64,000 nt of DNA from Triatoma infestans (GCA_011037195.1 JAAEAF010014372.1:1-64000); one strand, 5' to 3'; positions 18,980 to 30,948 are shown, numbered from the stretch's first letter. Notes: a model not told the origin generated them from the sequence alone. Numbers and translations: made by a program.

Positions 18980-21090
18980 TCATATATTTTGTATTTTTTT
19001 TTTTGTATAGATATTTTGTATAGGAATTTTTTTATGTTAGTTAGAATGTGTAGTTTTAAATATATTATAATTAATTATAGTTATATTGATTGATTTGAGA
19101 AGTTTTTTCATTTCAAACCCCCTCTCCGCTATAATTACATTCTTTTTATGTTTAAGACGTATTATTTTTTCGCCCTGTTATGTCATTTTGTATTTGAACC
19201 TAAGAAAATGCAGTGTTTCTGTTAAGCCACTTTTCTCACATGCCATCGTTTGCAAGGTTTATTCAATCGCCATGGGCTATACACCAACTTAAAAGATATG
19301 TTTATTTTTACCCCCCACCCATGTCTTAAGATGTTTTAAATAAACCAATTAACGCATAGATTGCTATTTTTATTGAAAATGATGTTAAATGGATTAATTG
19401 TTGTCCAACCAATGTTTACTTTTGTGTTCTTACATTTTCACCAATGTCTTAAGATGTTTAATTTTGTTCACCCCCCATAATTGTCATTAGTTTATGCCTC
19501 AATTGCTATTTTGTGTTTTTTTAAATATGCCATTTGTATTATCTCAATTAGTTTGACATATGTAATGATTTTATTTGCACTTAAGTAAATGTTAATCGCT
19601 TTATTAAACTGTTGTTAAATAATACCTTGTAAACCATTTTGTTTTACTTGTACTTCAATTTACCATATGTAATGATTTAAATTTGCACTTAGGTAAATGT
19701 TAATCGCTTTATTAAATTATTGTTAAATAATACCTTGTAAACCATTTTGTTTTACTTCTACTTCAATTCACCATATGTAATGATTTAAATTTGCACTTAA
19801 GTAAATGTTAATCGCTTTTATTAAATTGTTGTTAAATAATACCTTGTAAACCATTTTGTTTTACTTATACCTCAATTAGTTTAACATATGTAATGATTTA
19901 AATTTGCACTTAAGTAAATGTTGTGTTTGTTTTCTCCCACTATTCTTTTTTATGTTTAAGGTGTTTTACATTACCACTAGTTTGTGTGTCTATGATGATG
20001 TGTTTTAATTTGTCTATTCTCATATAATCGCTTTTTATTAAATTGTTGTTAAATAATACCTTTAAACCATTTTGTTTTACTTATGCCTCAATTAGTTTTG
20101 GCATATGTAATGATTTAATTTGCACTTAAGTAAATATTGTGTTTGTTTTCTCCCACTATTCTTTTTTATGTTTAAGATGTTTTACATTACCACTAGTTTG
20201 TTTGTCTATGATGATGTGTTTTATTTGTCTATTCTCATATAATCGCTTATTAAATTGTTATACCTTGTTTTACGTTATGTTGCTCGCCCTCAATGTTTTA
20301 CATTAATATTTTGTTGGGAGGGATTGCGGATATGTTAATTAACTTGTCTCCTTATTCTAGTTTTAACTTAATTAGTTTGCTATATAATGTTGTGCTTTTA
20401 GATATGTGCTTGTTTTATTGCCACATAATCACTATATAACTGTTTTAACATTTTTATGTCTTAAGATGAATAATAAATACATTAATATGTTTTATTTTCA
20501 CTCACATAGTTTGCTTGTTGTTTTGTAACTTATTTGTCTTAAGATGTTGTTTAATATGCCATTTTTTTTTACCCCTTACCCATATAACGTTCTAATATTA
20601 TTTTAAGATGTTATGTTTTTGTCACATATTCGCCATTAGTTTAACATTTACTTAAGATGAATAATAAATACATTAATATGTCGTTCTAATATTATTTGTG
20701 GCTAAGATTTTTTTTGGATACATCAATTTTATGTCTTAAGATGGATAATAAATACTTTAATATGTCAATTTGTTTTATTTTACCATTAGTTTGCAACTGT
20801 TTTAACATTTTTATGCCTTAAGATGTTGTTTAATACATTAATATGCCAATTTATATTATTTTCGTCTTATTCTCACATAATTAGTTTTTGCTATATATCA
20901 TGGTGTTAAATAACACCCATATACATTATTAAAGAAATGTTATTTTTTGTTTCCCCCACCCACTGCTAATAACGTTTAAGATGTATCAATTATTAAAAGA
21001 TATGTTAAATGCCCCTATAATGAAATAAATGTTAAACTACCTTGTTTTATTTTCCTGGGGGGCAACATACTTATATATAATAATTTACTA
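18980..21090. repeat. Array of short degenerate motifs, copy A
   Basis: No gene is seen. The stretch is built of recurring words: GTCTTAAGATG, TTGCACTTAAGTAAATGTT, AATAATACCTTGTAAACC, CTCAATTAGTTTG and CACATAATTACC. The clearest tandem part is about 19560-20110, where a unit of about 120 bp (from CATATGTAATGATTT to TTTGTTTTACTT) repeats four times. The same words fill 22640-25200 of copy B. A stretch of 68 codons at 19086 without recognisable features is not called. Confidence 0.7.
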
Positions 21091-21097
21091 GTGTGAA

Positions 21098-21172
21098 CTA
21101 AGTGACCGCTTTGGTCTAGTGGTTTGCATTACCGACTTCTAACCCAACAATTAAGGTTCGATTCCAGGTAAA
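21098..21172 (+). other. tRNA-like Pol III promoter module, copy A
   Basis: Contains an A-box-like TGGTCTAGTGG and a perfect B box GGTTCGATTCC about 40 bp apart, with CTTCTAA where a tRNA-Arg(TCT) anticodon loop would be. The acceptor and T stems do not pair, so this is not a working tRNA gene. It is kept at 25275, 25649 and partly at 24763, always near the end of a block copy, so it could be the head of a SINE or a conserved Pol III promoter. Confidence 0.6.
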
Positions 21173-22237
21173 ACAACTTTTTTTATTTCAGATTTATTTA
21201 ATCATTTATAATTTATTTATATTTACTATTTAATTATTTATAATTTATTTATATTTAATATATAATTTGTAATTTATTGGCCATCGATTTGGATGATGTG
21301 ATGACGTCGTCTTTGAATTAGGCTCATTGATTTGGGCGAGTTCTTAAATTAAAGCCATCGATTTGGATGAGGGAGCGCCCTCGGTCTCGACCAAGAAAAG
21401 TATCATAGCCCCTGGCCCAGCTCTCTCTTAACTACCCTACTTTTTTTCTTGTTTTTTTCAGGGGTGCTGTAATTTCAAATATTAATTATAATATATTATA
21501 TATAAGCTTTGTGTGTTTTTTTTAATATTAATTATATAAGCTTTTGTTTTAATTATATCATATTATATATAACTTTTGTGTGTTTATTTTTAATATTAAT
21601 TATATGAGCTTTTGTTTTTAATTATAACATATTATATAAGCTGTTTTTTTGTTTTTCCATCTCCCTCCCTCTACTAATGTAGATGGATTAAAAAAAAAAT
21701 AATGACGTTAGAAATATAATAAAATTTAAGGAAAAACAGAGTTAAGATCGATAAATTAGTTAGCTGTTAACATGTCTAAAGGTTCATTTGTGTGTAACTT
21801 AAAACAGCTATCAAAAAAAAAAAAAATATCACTTTTGTTTTAATTGTGTGTAATTTAAAATCAACTAACAAAAGTATTAACAGTTTTGTTTTAATGCAGT
21901 TAGTATGGTTAAGTTTTTATGAAAATTAAATCAAATAACGCACAAACAATTCCACTTCCTGTAGCTGGGAGAAACATTATTTAAGTAGCATAATTTCTTT
22001 AATAAATAAAAAAATCATCGTAATGAGTGATTAGCTGCTTATCTGCATTTCTAAAAACACAGTAGCGCATTGATTTTTTATAAAATTAATATAAACGTTT
22101 TCATTAAGGCCTTATCTGTTTTACTTTGCTTGCATTTCTAAACACAGTAGCGTATTGAATTCACCTTTTTGCAATTGACGGGAAGCTGTGATAGTTGTGG
22201 GGGATAAGATGATTTAAATAGGCTGTTTTGTTTAGTT

Positions 22238-22511
22238 ATGGATCTGCCAATACTCATATTTGAAAGGAGTTTCTTTCCTAATTTTGTTAACATTTAATAC
22301 AGTCCCCAATTTTCTAACAATCTTTGCACTTGTAGTATGTAAGCGGGTTCTGCGGGGTTATAAGGACTGGCGCGTTCGGGGAGCCAAATGGATGTATATG
22401 CGGAATTGAGGAGGTATGTTTTACACTTTATATTAATGTAGATTTAGTTGCAAGGTTCTAAAATTATTTTATTTTTTTTTTCAACAGCCGGAACCTCCAG
22501 ACCCCCCTTGA
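22238..22511 (+). pseudogene. Small gene b, copy B (donor lost, one Cys replaced)
   Basis: Exon 1 begins identically to copy A (MDLPIL) but the GTGAGT donor is replaced by sequence reading CATATTTGAAAGG. Exon 2 (22336-22413) keeps both splice sites and its exact 78 nt length, yet the first Cys is Ser and the middle differs strongly while the ICGIEE end is unchanged. Exon 3 (22488-22511) reads PEPPDPP and stops. The loss of the donor suggests a pseudogene, unless another 5' exon is used. Confidence 0.5.
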
Positions 22512-22639
22512 ATAATTATATATTTTGTATTTTTAGTTGTATTTTTTGTTATTAATAAGTATAATTTTGTATTTTTTTTATAGATATTTTTGCATAGGAA
22601 TTTTTTTTTTTTTTGGATGTTAGAATGTGTAGTTTTAAT

Positions 22640-25260
22640 ATGTCATAATTAATTATAGTTATATTGATTGATTTGAGAAGTTTTTTGTATTTTAGTTTAA
22701 GACGCATTTTTGTATTATTTTTTCGCCCTGTTATGTCATTTTGTATTATTTGAACCTAAGAAAATGCAGTGTTTTTAGATATGTCAATTTTCTCACATAT
22801 TCACTAAATGCCATGTAATCGTTTGCAAGGTTTATTTTTACCCACCACCATAATCACCAATGTCTTAAGATGTTTTAAATAAACCAATTAACATTTAAAC
22901 ACGCATAGAGGTTGCAGGGCACCATTTTTATTGAAAATGATGTTAATATATGCTGCCCAACCAATAGTTTACTTTTGTGTTTTTACATTTTCACCAATGT
23001 CTTAAGATGTTTTAAATAAACCATTTTGTTTTACTTATGCCTCAATTAGTTTGCTATATGTAATGATTTAATTTTATTTGCACTTAAGTAAATGTTGTGT
23101 TTGTTTTCCCCCCACTATTCTTACATTCTTTTTTATGTTTAAGATGTTTTACATTACATAATTACCACTAGTTTGTTTGTTTGTGTGTCTATGATGATGT
23201 GTTTTAATTTATTTGTCTATTCTCACATAATTGTCATTAGTTTATGCCTCAATTGCTATATTGTGTTTTTTTTTAAATATACCATTTGTATTATCTCAAT
23301 TAGTTTGCCATATATAATGATTTAATTTTATTTGCACTTAAGTAAATGTTGTGTTTGTTTTCCCCACTATAATTACATTCTTTTTTATGTTTAAGACGCA
23401 TTTTTGTATTATTTTTTCGCCCTGTTATGTCGTTTTGTATTACTTGAACCTAAGAAAATGCTGTGTTTCTGTTAAGCCACTTTTCTCACATATTCACTAA
23501 ATGCCATGTAATCGTTTACAAGGTTTATTCAATCGCCATGCGCTATTATTTAGGCTGTAACAACTACCCTACTTAAAAAGGTATGTAAAATTTACCTCAG
23601 CCTACTTAATATTTCTGTATTTTAAAATGTTAGGTTAAGTAATTGTATCAAAAAAAGGTTTGTTAGACTTCAGGTATTTAACATGCCTGTTGCGTTTATG
23701 ATCTATCAATTAAGCTGTTTATTTTTTCCCCCCACACAAAGATGTGAAATATATGTTATAAATTGTTTTCGTAATTACATTAATATTTTCTGTGGGAGTT
23801 TTTATTACCTTATTATCACATAATTGCCCATTGGTTTGCCCTATAACGTTTTAATATGTTTGTGTCTAAAAATGTTGTGTTTTTAGATATGCCGTTTTTT
23901 TACTTGTTTTATTGCTACATATTCGCCATTAGTTTGCAACTGTTTAAACATTTTTTTTTTGTCTTAAGATGAATAATAAATACATTAATATGTCAATTTT
24001 TTTGTCAATTTATTTGTATTATTTCCCCACCTCCATTATGTGGTATAGTGATGTTTATAGGGTACGTTTAAGCATTTATATTACACTTTTCTCACATTTT
24101 CACTAAATGCCATGTAATTACATCAATAGAGGTGTTTATTCAATCACCATGAGCTATACACCAACTTAAAAGGTATGTAAAATTTACCTCAGCCTATGTA
24201 TGTTTAAAATGTTAGGTTAAGTAATTGCATCAAAAGGGTTATTTATTAAAGATATGTTAATATATTTGGTTTGTTAGACTTCGGGTATTTAACATACCTG
24301 CGGCGTTTATGATATATCAATTAGGTTGTTTTTTTTACCTTATTCCAACACAAAGAATCACCATTATGTGACTCACACTCAATTTATGTTATTAATATTT
24401 TGGTGGAAGGGATTGCAGATATGTTAATTAACTTGTCTCCTTATTTTAGTTTTTAACTTAATTAGTTTGCTATATAATGTTTTTTAATGTTGTGTTTTAG
24501 ATATGTAAATTAACTTGTATTATTGTTACTTTATTCTCACAGCCAATATATTTGTTAGACTTTTGCATCAACATAGCTGTATCAGGCATTAAATGTTGTT
24601 AATCAATTTATTTGTTTTATTTTTCACCCTAATCACCTTTTTTATGTCTAATATAATGTTTTAATATTGTATAAAATGTTGTTAAATAATAAAAAAGATA
24701 TGTTAAACTACCTTGTTTTATTTCCTCCCGAGGTGTGTATATGACATTTTACAACTATGAACTAAGTGACCGCTTTGGTCAGATATGTCAATTTTTACTT
24801 GTTTTACCTTATTGTCATATAATTATATTCTTTTTTATTTTTATGTCTTAAGATGTTTTAAATAAATCATTTGTTTTTACTTATATCTCAATTAGTTTTG
24901 CTATATATAATGAATATTGTGTTTTTAGATATGTCAATCTTTACTTGTTTTACCTTATTGTCATATAATTACATTCTTTTTTTTATTTTTATGACTTAAG
25001 ATGTTGTTTAATATAACTTATATTTATTTTTCACCTTATTCTCACATAATTAGTTTTTGCTATATATCATGTTGTTAAATAACACCCAAATAAATTATTA
25101 AAGAAATTATTTATTTTTTGTTCCCCCATCCCACCATATATATCAATTGTCTATCAATTATTAAAAGATATGTTAAATGCCCTATAATCACCTAATGTGA
25201 AATAAATGTTAAACTACCTTGTTTTATTTTCCTAGGCCCCATACTTATATATGATAATTT
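22640..25260. repeat. Array of short degenerate motifs, copy B
   Basis: Same vocabulary as 18980-21090 in a different order and number, including repeated TATGTAAAATTTACCTCAGCC segments (about 23580 and 24170). A truncated tRNA-like module (GACCGCTTTGGTC) appears near 24768. No coding frame of interest is visible. Confidence 0.65.
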
Positions 25261-25274
25261 TACTACTATGTACT

Positions 25275-25345
25275 GAGTGACCGCTTTGGTCTAGTGGTTT
25301 GCATTACCGACTTCTAACCCAACAATTAGGGTTCGATTCCAGGTA
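25275..25345 (+). other. tRNA-like Pol III promoter module, copy B
   Basis: Nearly identical to the module at 21098, with A-box-like TGGTCTAGTGG and the B box GGTTCGATTCC preserved; stems again do not pair. Confidence 0.6.
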
Positions 25346-25556
25346 AAACAACTTTTTTATTTATATTTATAATTGAATTATTTATAATTTATTTATATTT
25401 ATAATTTAATATATAATTTGTAATTTAATCGTCTTCGAATTGAATGATGGGATGACGTCATCGATTAAGCTCATTGATTTGGATGAGGGAGCGCCCTCGG
25501 TCTCGACCAAGAAAAGGATCATAGCCCCTGGCCCAGCTCTCTCTTAACTACCCTAC

Positions 25557-25972
25557 TCACCTTTTTTATTAAATTGTTGTTAAATAATGTTAAACTACCT
25601 TGTTTTATTTTCCTAGGCCACATACTTACATATGATAATTTTACTATGAACTAAGTGACCGCTTTGGTCTAGTGGTTTGCATTACCGACTTCTAACTCAC
25701 CAATTAAGGTTCGATTCCAGGTCAAACAACTTTTTTATTTCATTTTATTTAATTATTTATAATTTATTTATATTTATAATTTAATTATTTATAATTTATT
25801 TGTAATTTAATCGTCTTCGAATTGAATGATGTGATGACGTCATCGATTAAGCTCATTGATTTGGATGAGTTCTTAAATTAAGGTCATCGATTTGGATGAT
25901 GGCAGCAGCGCTCTTGCAACCCCCAAGACTAGTATCATTGCCTCTGCGCCAGAACATACTTAACTACCCTAC
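25557..25972. repeat. Duplicated block, copy C (3' end only), with a tRNA-like module
   Basis: About 415 bp matching the ends of copies A and B. The tRNA-like module lies at about 25649-25720 and the copy ends with the shared TTAACTACCCTACT. The copy truncates the small zinc-finger gene that follows on the minus strand. Confidence 0.65.
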
Positions 25973-26126
25973 TTCTTGATGTCACATGCCTTTTTCCATT
26001 ATACCTGTTTGGAAATGTTTTTTTACACACTTTGCAGGTATAATCTGCACTTCCATCACAGTATTTTTGGTGGCGATAGAGATTGTTCTTTAAAGAGAAT
26101 ACTTTTCCATATTTATTGCAGACCAT
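25935..26126 (-). CDS. Small C2H2-type zinc-finger gene, 3' end replaced by block copy C
   Basis: 63 residues from the ATG at 26126. Finger 1 has Cys3, His19 and Cys23 with a Tyr at position 6 where a Cys would be expected. Finger 2 has Cys31-x2-Cys34 and His47, but the next ligand position is Arg. The 3' part of the frame crosses into the end of block copy C at about 25972, so the natural C-terminus has been lost and the last 12 or so residues are junk. A well-placed TATA box lies upstream at 26229-26237. It may be unrelated to genes a and b, but it is another tiny zinc-binding protein in the same region. Confidence 0.5.
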   Translation of the reverse strand: MVCNKYGKVFSLKNNLYRHQKYCDGSADYTCKVCKKTFPNRYNGKRHVTSRSRVVKYVLAQRQ

Positions 26127-26228
26127 TTTTTCTGATGTTGTCCTTAGAGCGAGGATGTAGCTTCTGGAGAGCGATGTTCACGTGTAGGAAGTCACACGAA
26201 GACTGAATTAACACCAACCCGCACCTGC

Positions 26229-26237
26229 TTATATACT
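26229..26237 (-). promoter_or_regulatory. TATA box of the small C2H2 gene
   Basis: GTATATAAG on the minus strand, about 105 bp before the ATG at 26126, in a GC-richer stretch. An initiator-like TTCAGTC occurs about 30 bp downstream. Confidence 0.5.
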
Positions 26238-27440
26238 CTGCGCCGGAGGGGGGTTGAAATGTGACCTTATTTGCAGTTTTGGCGACTTTTTCTCAGTGGC
26301 GGCACGGTAGACTTTTTCTCATGGCGGCGCCTGATAAAAATTGTTATTTAACCCTTAACTGGTCGCGTGGGGTCAATATGACCCCCAGCACTTTTCATTC
26401 GTCAATTTTAGTAAGTGGCGGTTCCCCCACTCAAATTTCCTCTACCTTCCTAGGTTTGGTTAATGTTTTTTTTCCCAATGACCTCAACTTGCACTACTCA
26501 TCAAAAACAATTACTCATGATACACCCACACATTAGTTTAATTATTTAAACAAATAAGGATTAATTTTAAATTATTTAAAACAAATGAAGAATTTTTTGT
26601 TGATTGTTTAAGTTGTGATTAGTTTAAATTATTTAAAACAAATGAAGAATTTTTTGTTGATTGTTTAAGTTGTCATTAGTTTTAAATTATTTAAAACAAA
26701 TGAGGAATTTTCTGTTGGTTGTTTAAAGTGTATTTAACCAAAATGAGGTATGTATTTTTGTTGATTGTTTAAGTTGTGATTAGTTTAAATTATTTAAAAC
26801 AAATGAAGAATTTTTTGTTGATTGTTTAAGTTGTCATTAGTTTTAAATTATTTAAAACAAATGAGGAATTTTCTGTTGGTTGTTTAAAGTGTATTTAACC
26901 AAAATGAGGTATGTATTTTTACAATACCGTTGTATAATACTAATACTTAATTGGGAACTTTTTTTGTTAAATTAGGTGGGTATACATACAAAAATATAAG
27001 TATTTAACCAAAGTGAGGTATATATTTTCATAATACTTAAACATAAAATACAGAAATACTTAAAAACACACCTTTTTTTTACATACACAGATGTATTTTT
27101 ACAATGCTTAAAACAGAACTGAACTGAACTGAACTTTATGTTTTTTTGTTAAGTGAGGCGGTGTATACATACAAAAATATAAGTATTTAACCAAAGTGAG
27201 GTATTTTTCATGTATTTTTTTTTTACAATACTTAAAAGAGAACTGAACTGAACTGAACTTTATTTTTTTTTTTTTACTTTTACTTAACAGAACTTAGGTT
27301 ATGTGCAAAAAATATATATAAGTATTAAGCATTGGGCCCCACTCCCCGCATTGCAGGGCATCTGTAATCGGATGTTGACTCAAAAGGATGTGGCATGATA
27401 AGTTTAGCTTATGTTGCATTTCGGTGGATGCCGCCTCCAA

Positions 27441-27448
27441 TATATAAA
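27441..27448 (+). promoter_or_regulatory. TATA box of small gene a, copy D
   Basis: TATATAAA, 35 bp before the ATG at 27483, matching the box in copy A. Confidence 0.6.
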
Positions 27449-27482
27449 GAATGGATTATGGGGGATTCTTACAGTTTGTAAT

Positions 27483-27960
27483 ATGGAGGTAATAAAATAT
27501 GTAAGTACCAATTGTATTTTTTTTTACCATCTTAATGGTATTTCCAATTTGACTCAATTGGGGGATTTTGTGTAGTATTACTGCAATCACTGCGGGGCTC
27601 TGTTTGGGGTGAGGCGTGGCACCCATCCTCGATATTGCATGGATTGTGGCCGTGCGCTGCAGCTTTTGATGGTAAGTATCTATAGTTGAATTATTTTTTT
27701 TAAATTCTATTGTATAATGCAGTTCTTTCAAAGGATCCCCGGACATGTCCGTGCACGTCCTGCCGCCGCCGCCGCGGAGAGGGTGCGCCGCCCTCAAACC
27801 CCAACACACACCCTCCAAGGGGAAACGGTGAGTGTTAAGCATGCCTGATTTAATGTATTGAGCAAATATTTATCTAACTTTTTTCTTGTTTTTTTTTTTT
27901 TCAGGGGGGTCGTAAATTTATTTTTAATTTTTTAATAAAAAAATATTATTATAGGCTTGT
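27483..27960 (+). CDS. Small spliced gene a: zinc-ribbon micro-protein (copy D)
   Basis: Exon 1 (27483-27500, MEVIKY) and exon 2 (27576-27671) keep the same lengths, phases and splice sites as copy A, and here the donor after exon 2 is a perfect GTAAGT. Exon 2 differs from copy A at about four silent sites and three residues (Met to Val, Leu to Pro, Glu to Asp); all four zinc-ribbon Cys are kept. A third exon would start at 27905 after a long pyrimidine tract and reads GGRKF then hydrophobic residues; its end is uncertain. Function unknown; zinc binding and a nucleic-acid or protein-contact role are inference. Confidence 0.5.
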
Positions 27961-28810
27961 GTGTTTTTTATTTTAATAAAATATATTATTATATAAGCTT
28001 GTGCTTTTAATATTAATATAAAATATTATTATATAAGCTTTGTGTGTTTAATATTAATATATATAAGCTTTGTGTTTTTTTCCCTTTTAGCCGTTTTTTA
28101 ATGATGGTGGGATGTGGGTTAAAACAACTAACAAATATCGCATTTGTTTAATGCTGTTAGCATGTCTAAGTTTATTTAATTGTGTGTAACTTAAAACAAC
28201 TATCAAAAAAAAAAATATCACTTTAGTACTGTTATAAGTTTTTAATTGTGTGTAATTTAAAATCAACTAACAAAAATATTAACAGTTTTGTTTTAATGCA
28301 GTTAGTATGGTTAAGTTTTTGTGCGTAACTTAAAATCAGCTAACAAAAAAATATCACTTTTGTTTTAATTGCGTGTAATTTAAAATCAACTAACGAAAAT
28401 ATCACATTTGTTTAATACTGTTAGTATGGTTAAGTTTTTGTGTAACTTAAATCAACTAACGCACAAACAATTTCACTTCTACTTTTGCTTCCTGTAGCTA
28501 GGAGAAACATTATTTAAGTAGCATAATTTCTTTTGGAATTTCCCCGTTTAAATAAATTAATAATAAATTATTATAATGAGTCATTCTTTTTATCAGCCCT
28601 CCAAGGCGGTGTTTTTATATAGAAATGCACACCGGATGTTCGTATCTGTTTTACTTTGCTTTGCATTTCTAAACACAGTAGCATATTTATTTATAAAATT
28701 AATATAATAATATAAACTTTTTCACTATTCACCCTTTTTTCGCAATCGACAGGAAGCTGTGATAGTTGGGGGAGTGGGCGCCTACGATGATTTAAATGGG
28801 CTGTTCTGTT

Positions 28811-29145
28811 GAGATGGCATGATCAGCCGGAGTTTAAATTTGTAAGTAGTTTCTTTCGTAATTTTGTTAACATTTAATACAGCTCATTTTTCTAACAATC
28901 TTTTTTGCACTTGTAGTATAGATGCCTGCGATGCAGGGCATTAATAATAAGCACATTCATTCCTCCCCCCATCTGCATATGTGGGGGGGTTACTTGTTGA
29001 GCAGGAGGTATGTTTTTTCACTTTATATATTAATGTAGATTTAGTTGCAAGTTTCTAATATTTTGTTGTTTTTTTCAACAGCACCCCGCGCCTCCACCGA
29101 CCCCGCCTGCGACTCCCCCCCGAATAATTATTTAAATAAAATCAT
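28811..29145 (+). pseudogene. Small gene b, copy D (altered)
   Basis: The start region has an insertion that puts the ATG out of frame. Exon 2 (28917-29007) is longer (91 nt) and keeps the leading Tyr-x-Cys-x2-Cys pattern (YRCLRC) and a CIC motif, but runs into a stop. The final exon from 29082 is again Pro-rich. The splice sites (CTTGTAG, GTATGT, CAACAG) are all preserved. Probably a pseudogene, or a diverged gene with another 5' exon. Confidence 0.45.
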
Positions 29146-30172
29146 TAACTATAATAAGAAAATTATTATATAACTATAATAAAAAATTATTACTAAAAAA
29201 ACCTATTATTTATATATATTAACTATAATAAAAAAATTAATAATTATTAACTATATTAAAAAATTATTCATAAAACTATTTATATATTAAAAGAATTAAA
29301 TATATTAATGTAGATTTAGTTGCAAGTTTCTATTGCAGTTTAATAATATATTGTTTTTTAATTGAGAAGTATTTTCATTTCAAACTCCCAACGGTGTGCA
29401 TTATGGTGATGTGGTGAAGAGCTCAATCTTTCCACCTTAGAGGTTAAATGGATTAATATATTATCCTCCACTGCCAATTAATATTCTCACATAATTACCC
29501 CCATTTAATATTATTTTATGTCTAAGATGTTGTGTTTTTTAGAGATGTCAATTTGTTTTATTTTGACCCTATTAATTGTCTAAGATGTTGTGTTTTTAGA
29601 TATGTCAATTTGTTTTATTTTCACCCACATAATTACCATTAGCTTTTAATGCCTCAATTGCCGTATATAATGATTTGTTTAATATTATTTGTGCCTAATA
29701 TATAACATTTAAACACACATGTTCTATAATTGTATCAATAGAGGTGTTTGTATAAGGTGTCATTTTATTAACTGTATTGAACACTTAATTGTATTGAACA
29801 TTCTTATATAATTACATTCTTTTTTATATTTAAGACGTTTTACATATATCATTTACCTTGCATTATTCCATTCCTTGCATTATTCGATGCCAGGTAAAAC
29901 AACTTTTTTATTTCATTTTATTTAATTATTTATAATTTATTTATATTTATAATTTAATATATAATTTATTTATATTTATAATATAATTTAATTTATTTGT
30001 AATTTAATAGTCTTCGAATTGAATGATAATTAAGGCCATCGTATGACGTCATCGATTTGGATTATATTTAATTAATATTTAAGGTCATCAGATTGGATGA
30101 TGGCAGCAGCGCTCTTGCAACCCCCAAGACTAGAACATAGCCATTGCGCCAGAACATGACAAATTACCCTAC
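29146..30172. other. AT-rich remainder of block copy D
   Basis: Runs of TTATTA and AATTATT, a reduced CTTAAG/GTCTAAGATG motif array and the common 3' end. No gene and no intact tRNA-like module is seen. Confidence 0.5.
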
Positions 30173-30173
30173 T

Positions 30174-30948
30174 GGTTTCTTTTTTGTTTTGTTAAAGAAA
30201 ATGCGAAATAAATGTAAAAAACAACAAAATTCAAATTGAGAACTGTTACAAAAATATCCTAAGATTAGCTAATATTGCCTCTGTTTTTTTCTGATAAATC
30301 AAATAAAAAAAAAATAAACAAATAAATCTCATAAATCAAAGTTTATTAATTGTTAAAGTGATGGAGTTGAGAATGATAAAAGAAAATACAAAAAATATGA
30401 TTTAATTAACGAAAAAAATCTTTTCCATCTGTAAGAGGGTTAAAAATTTAAAACACACAAAAAAATTAAATAAAAACTTTTTACACAAAAGAAAAATTTA
30501 ATTTAATTTAAAGAAAATGTTCAAAATGTTTTTCCTCCGCGTAGACAAAGTCTACTTCTTCCTGACACTGACGAAACAGCACTTAGCACTTCACCGCGGT
30601 TGCTTTTTAATTTCTTCCGCAGCTTCATATATCCGGTGCTCCAGCTCTTCCCGAGCATAGTCAGCTGCAGCTTCCGACATGCTGCCGTTACGAAAACCAT
30701 AAATAAAAATCATATCTCGGTATTCTGTCAGAGAACTGTGGCATTTTGAATGAATGACCAGCTAAATCACGACTTAATGTTTCTGTTTATTAGAATTAGA
30801 CGGATTTCTATCGTGAGATTACAATTCCAAAGTACATTCCAGTATTATTAATTAATCTTCGGATATTTTTGTAACAGTTCTCAATTTGAATTTTGTTGTT
30901 TTTTACATTTTTTTCGCATTTTCTTTAACAAAACAAGAAAGAAACACC
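30174..30948. mobile_element. Nonautonomous TIR element (about 775 bp)
   Basis: Inverted ends of about 85 bp: from GGTTTCTTTTTTGTTTTG at the left, mirrored by CAAAACAAGAAAGAAACACC at the right, both continuing through AACAAAATTCAAATTGAGAAC and CTGTTACAAAAATATCC. The interior has no transposase. The left edge coincides with the end of block copy D. Confidence 0.75.

Larger units (their letters stand above)
16195..21437. repeat. Duplicated block, copy A
   Basis: Begins like 26465 and ends with the sequence TAACTACCCTACT shared by copies B, C and D. It contains, in order, AAACAAATGA-rich spacer, a noncoding transposon insertion (16431-17370), CTGAA short repeats, small spliced gene a, small spliced gene b, a long array of degenerate CTTAAG-containing motifs, and a tRNA-like module. 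Without the transposon it is about 4.3 kb. Confidence 0.7.
21438..25556. repeat. Duplicated block, copy B
   Basis: Joins directly after copy A's terminal CTACCCTACT and starts at the pyrimidine tract and acceptor of gene a's putative exon 3, so gene a exons 1 and 2 are absent. It then follows copy A in order: AATATTAATTATA repeats, gene b (broken), the CTTAAG motif array and a tRNA-like module, ending in the same TAACTACCCTACT. Confidence 0.7.
26465..30172. repeat. Duplicated block, copy D
   Basis: Starts like 16195 and ends with ATTACCCTACT. It lacks the transposon seen in copy A. At the left a 160 bp unit (TTGATTGTTTAAGTTGTGATT... to ...GAGGTATGTATTTT) is tandemly repeated at about 26596-26757 and 26758-26919, followed by (CTGAA)n tracts near 27118 and 27245. 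It then carries gene a, gene b and a shortened motif array. Confidence 0.7.

Noticed and set aside
21098..21172. Functional tRNA-Arg gene
   Set aside because: A and B boxes are good but the acceptor and T stems do not pair, and copies lie in a repeated block.
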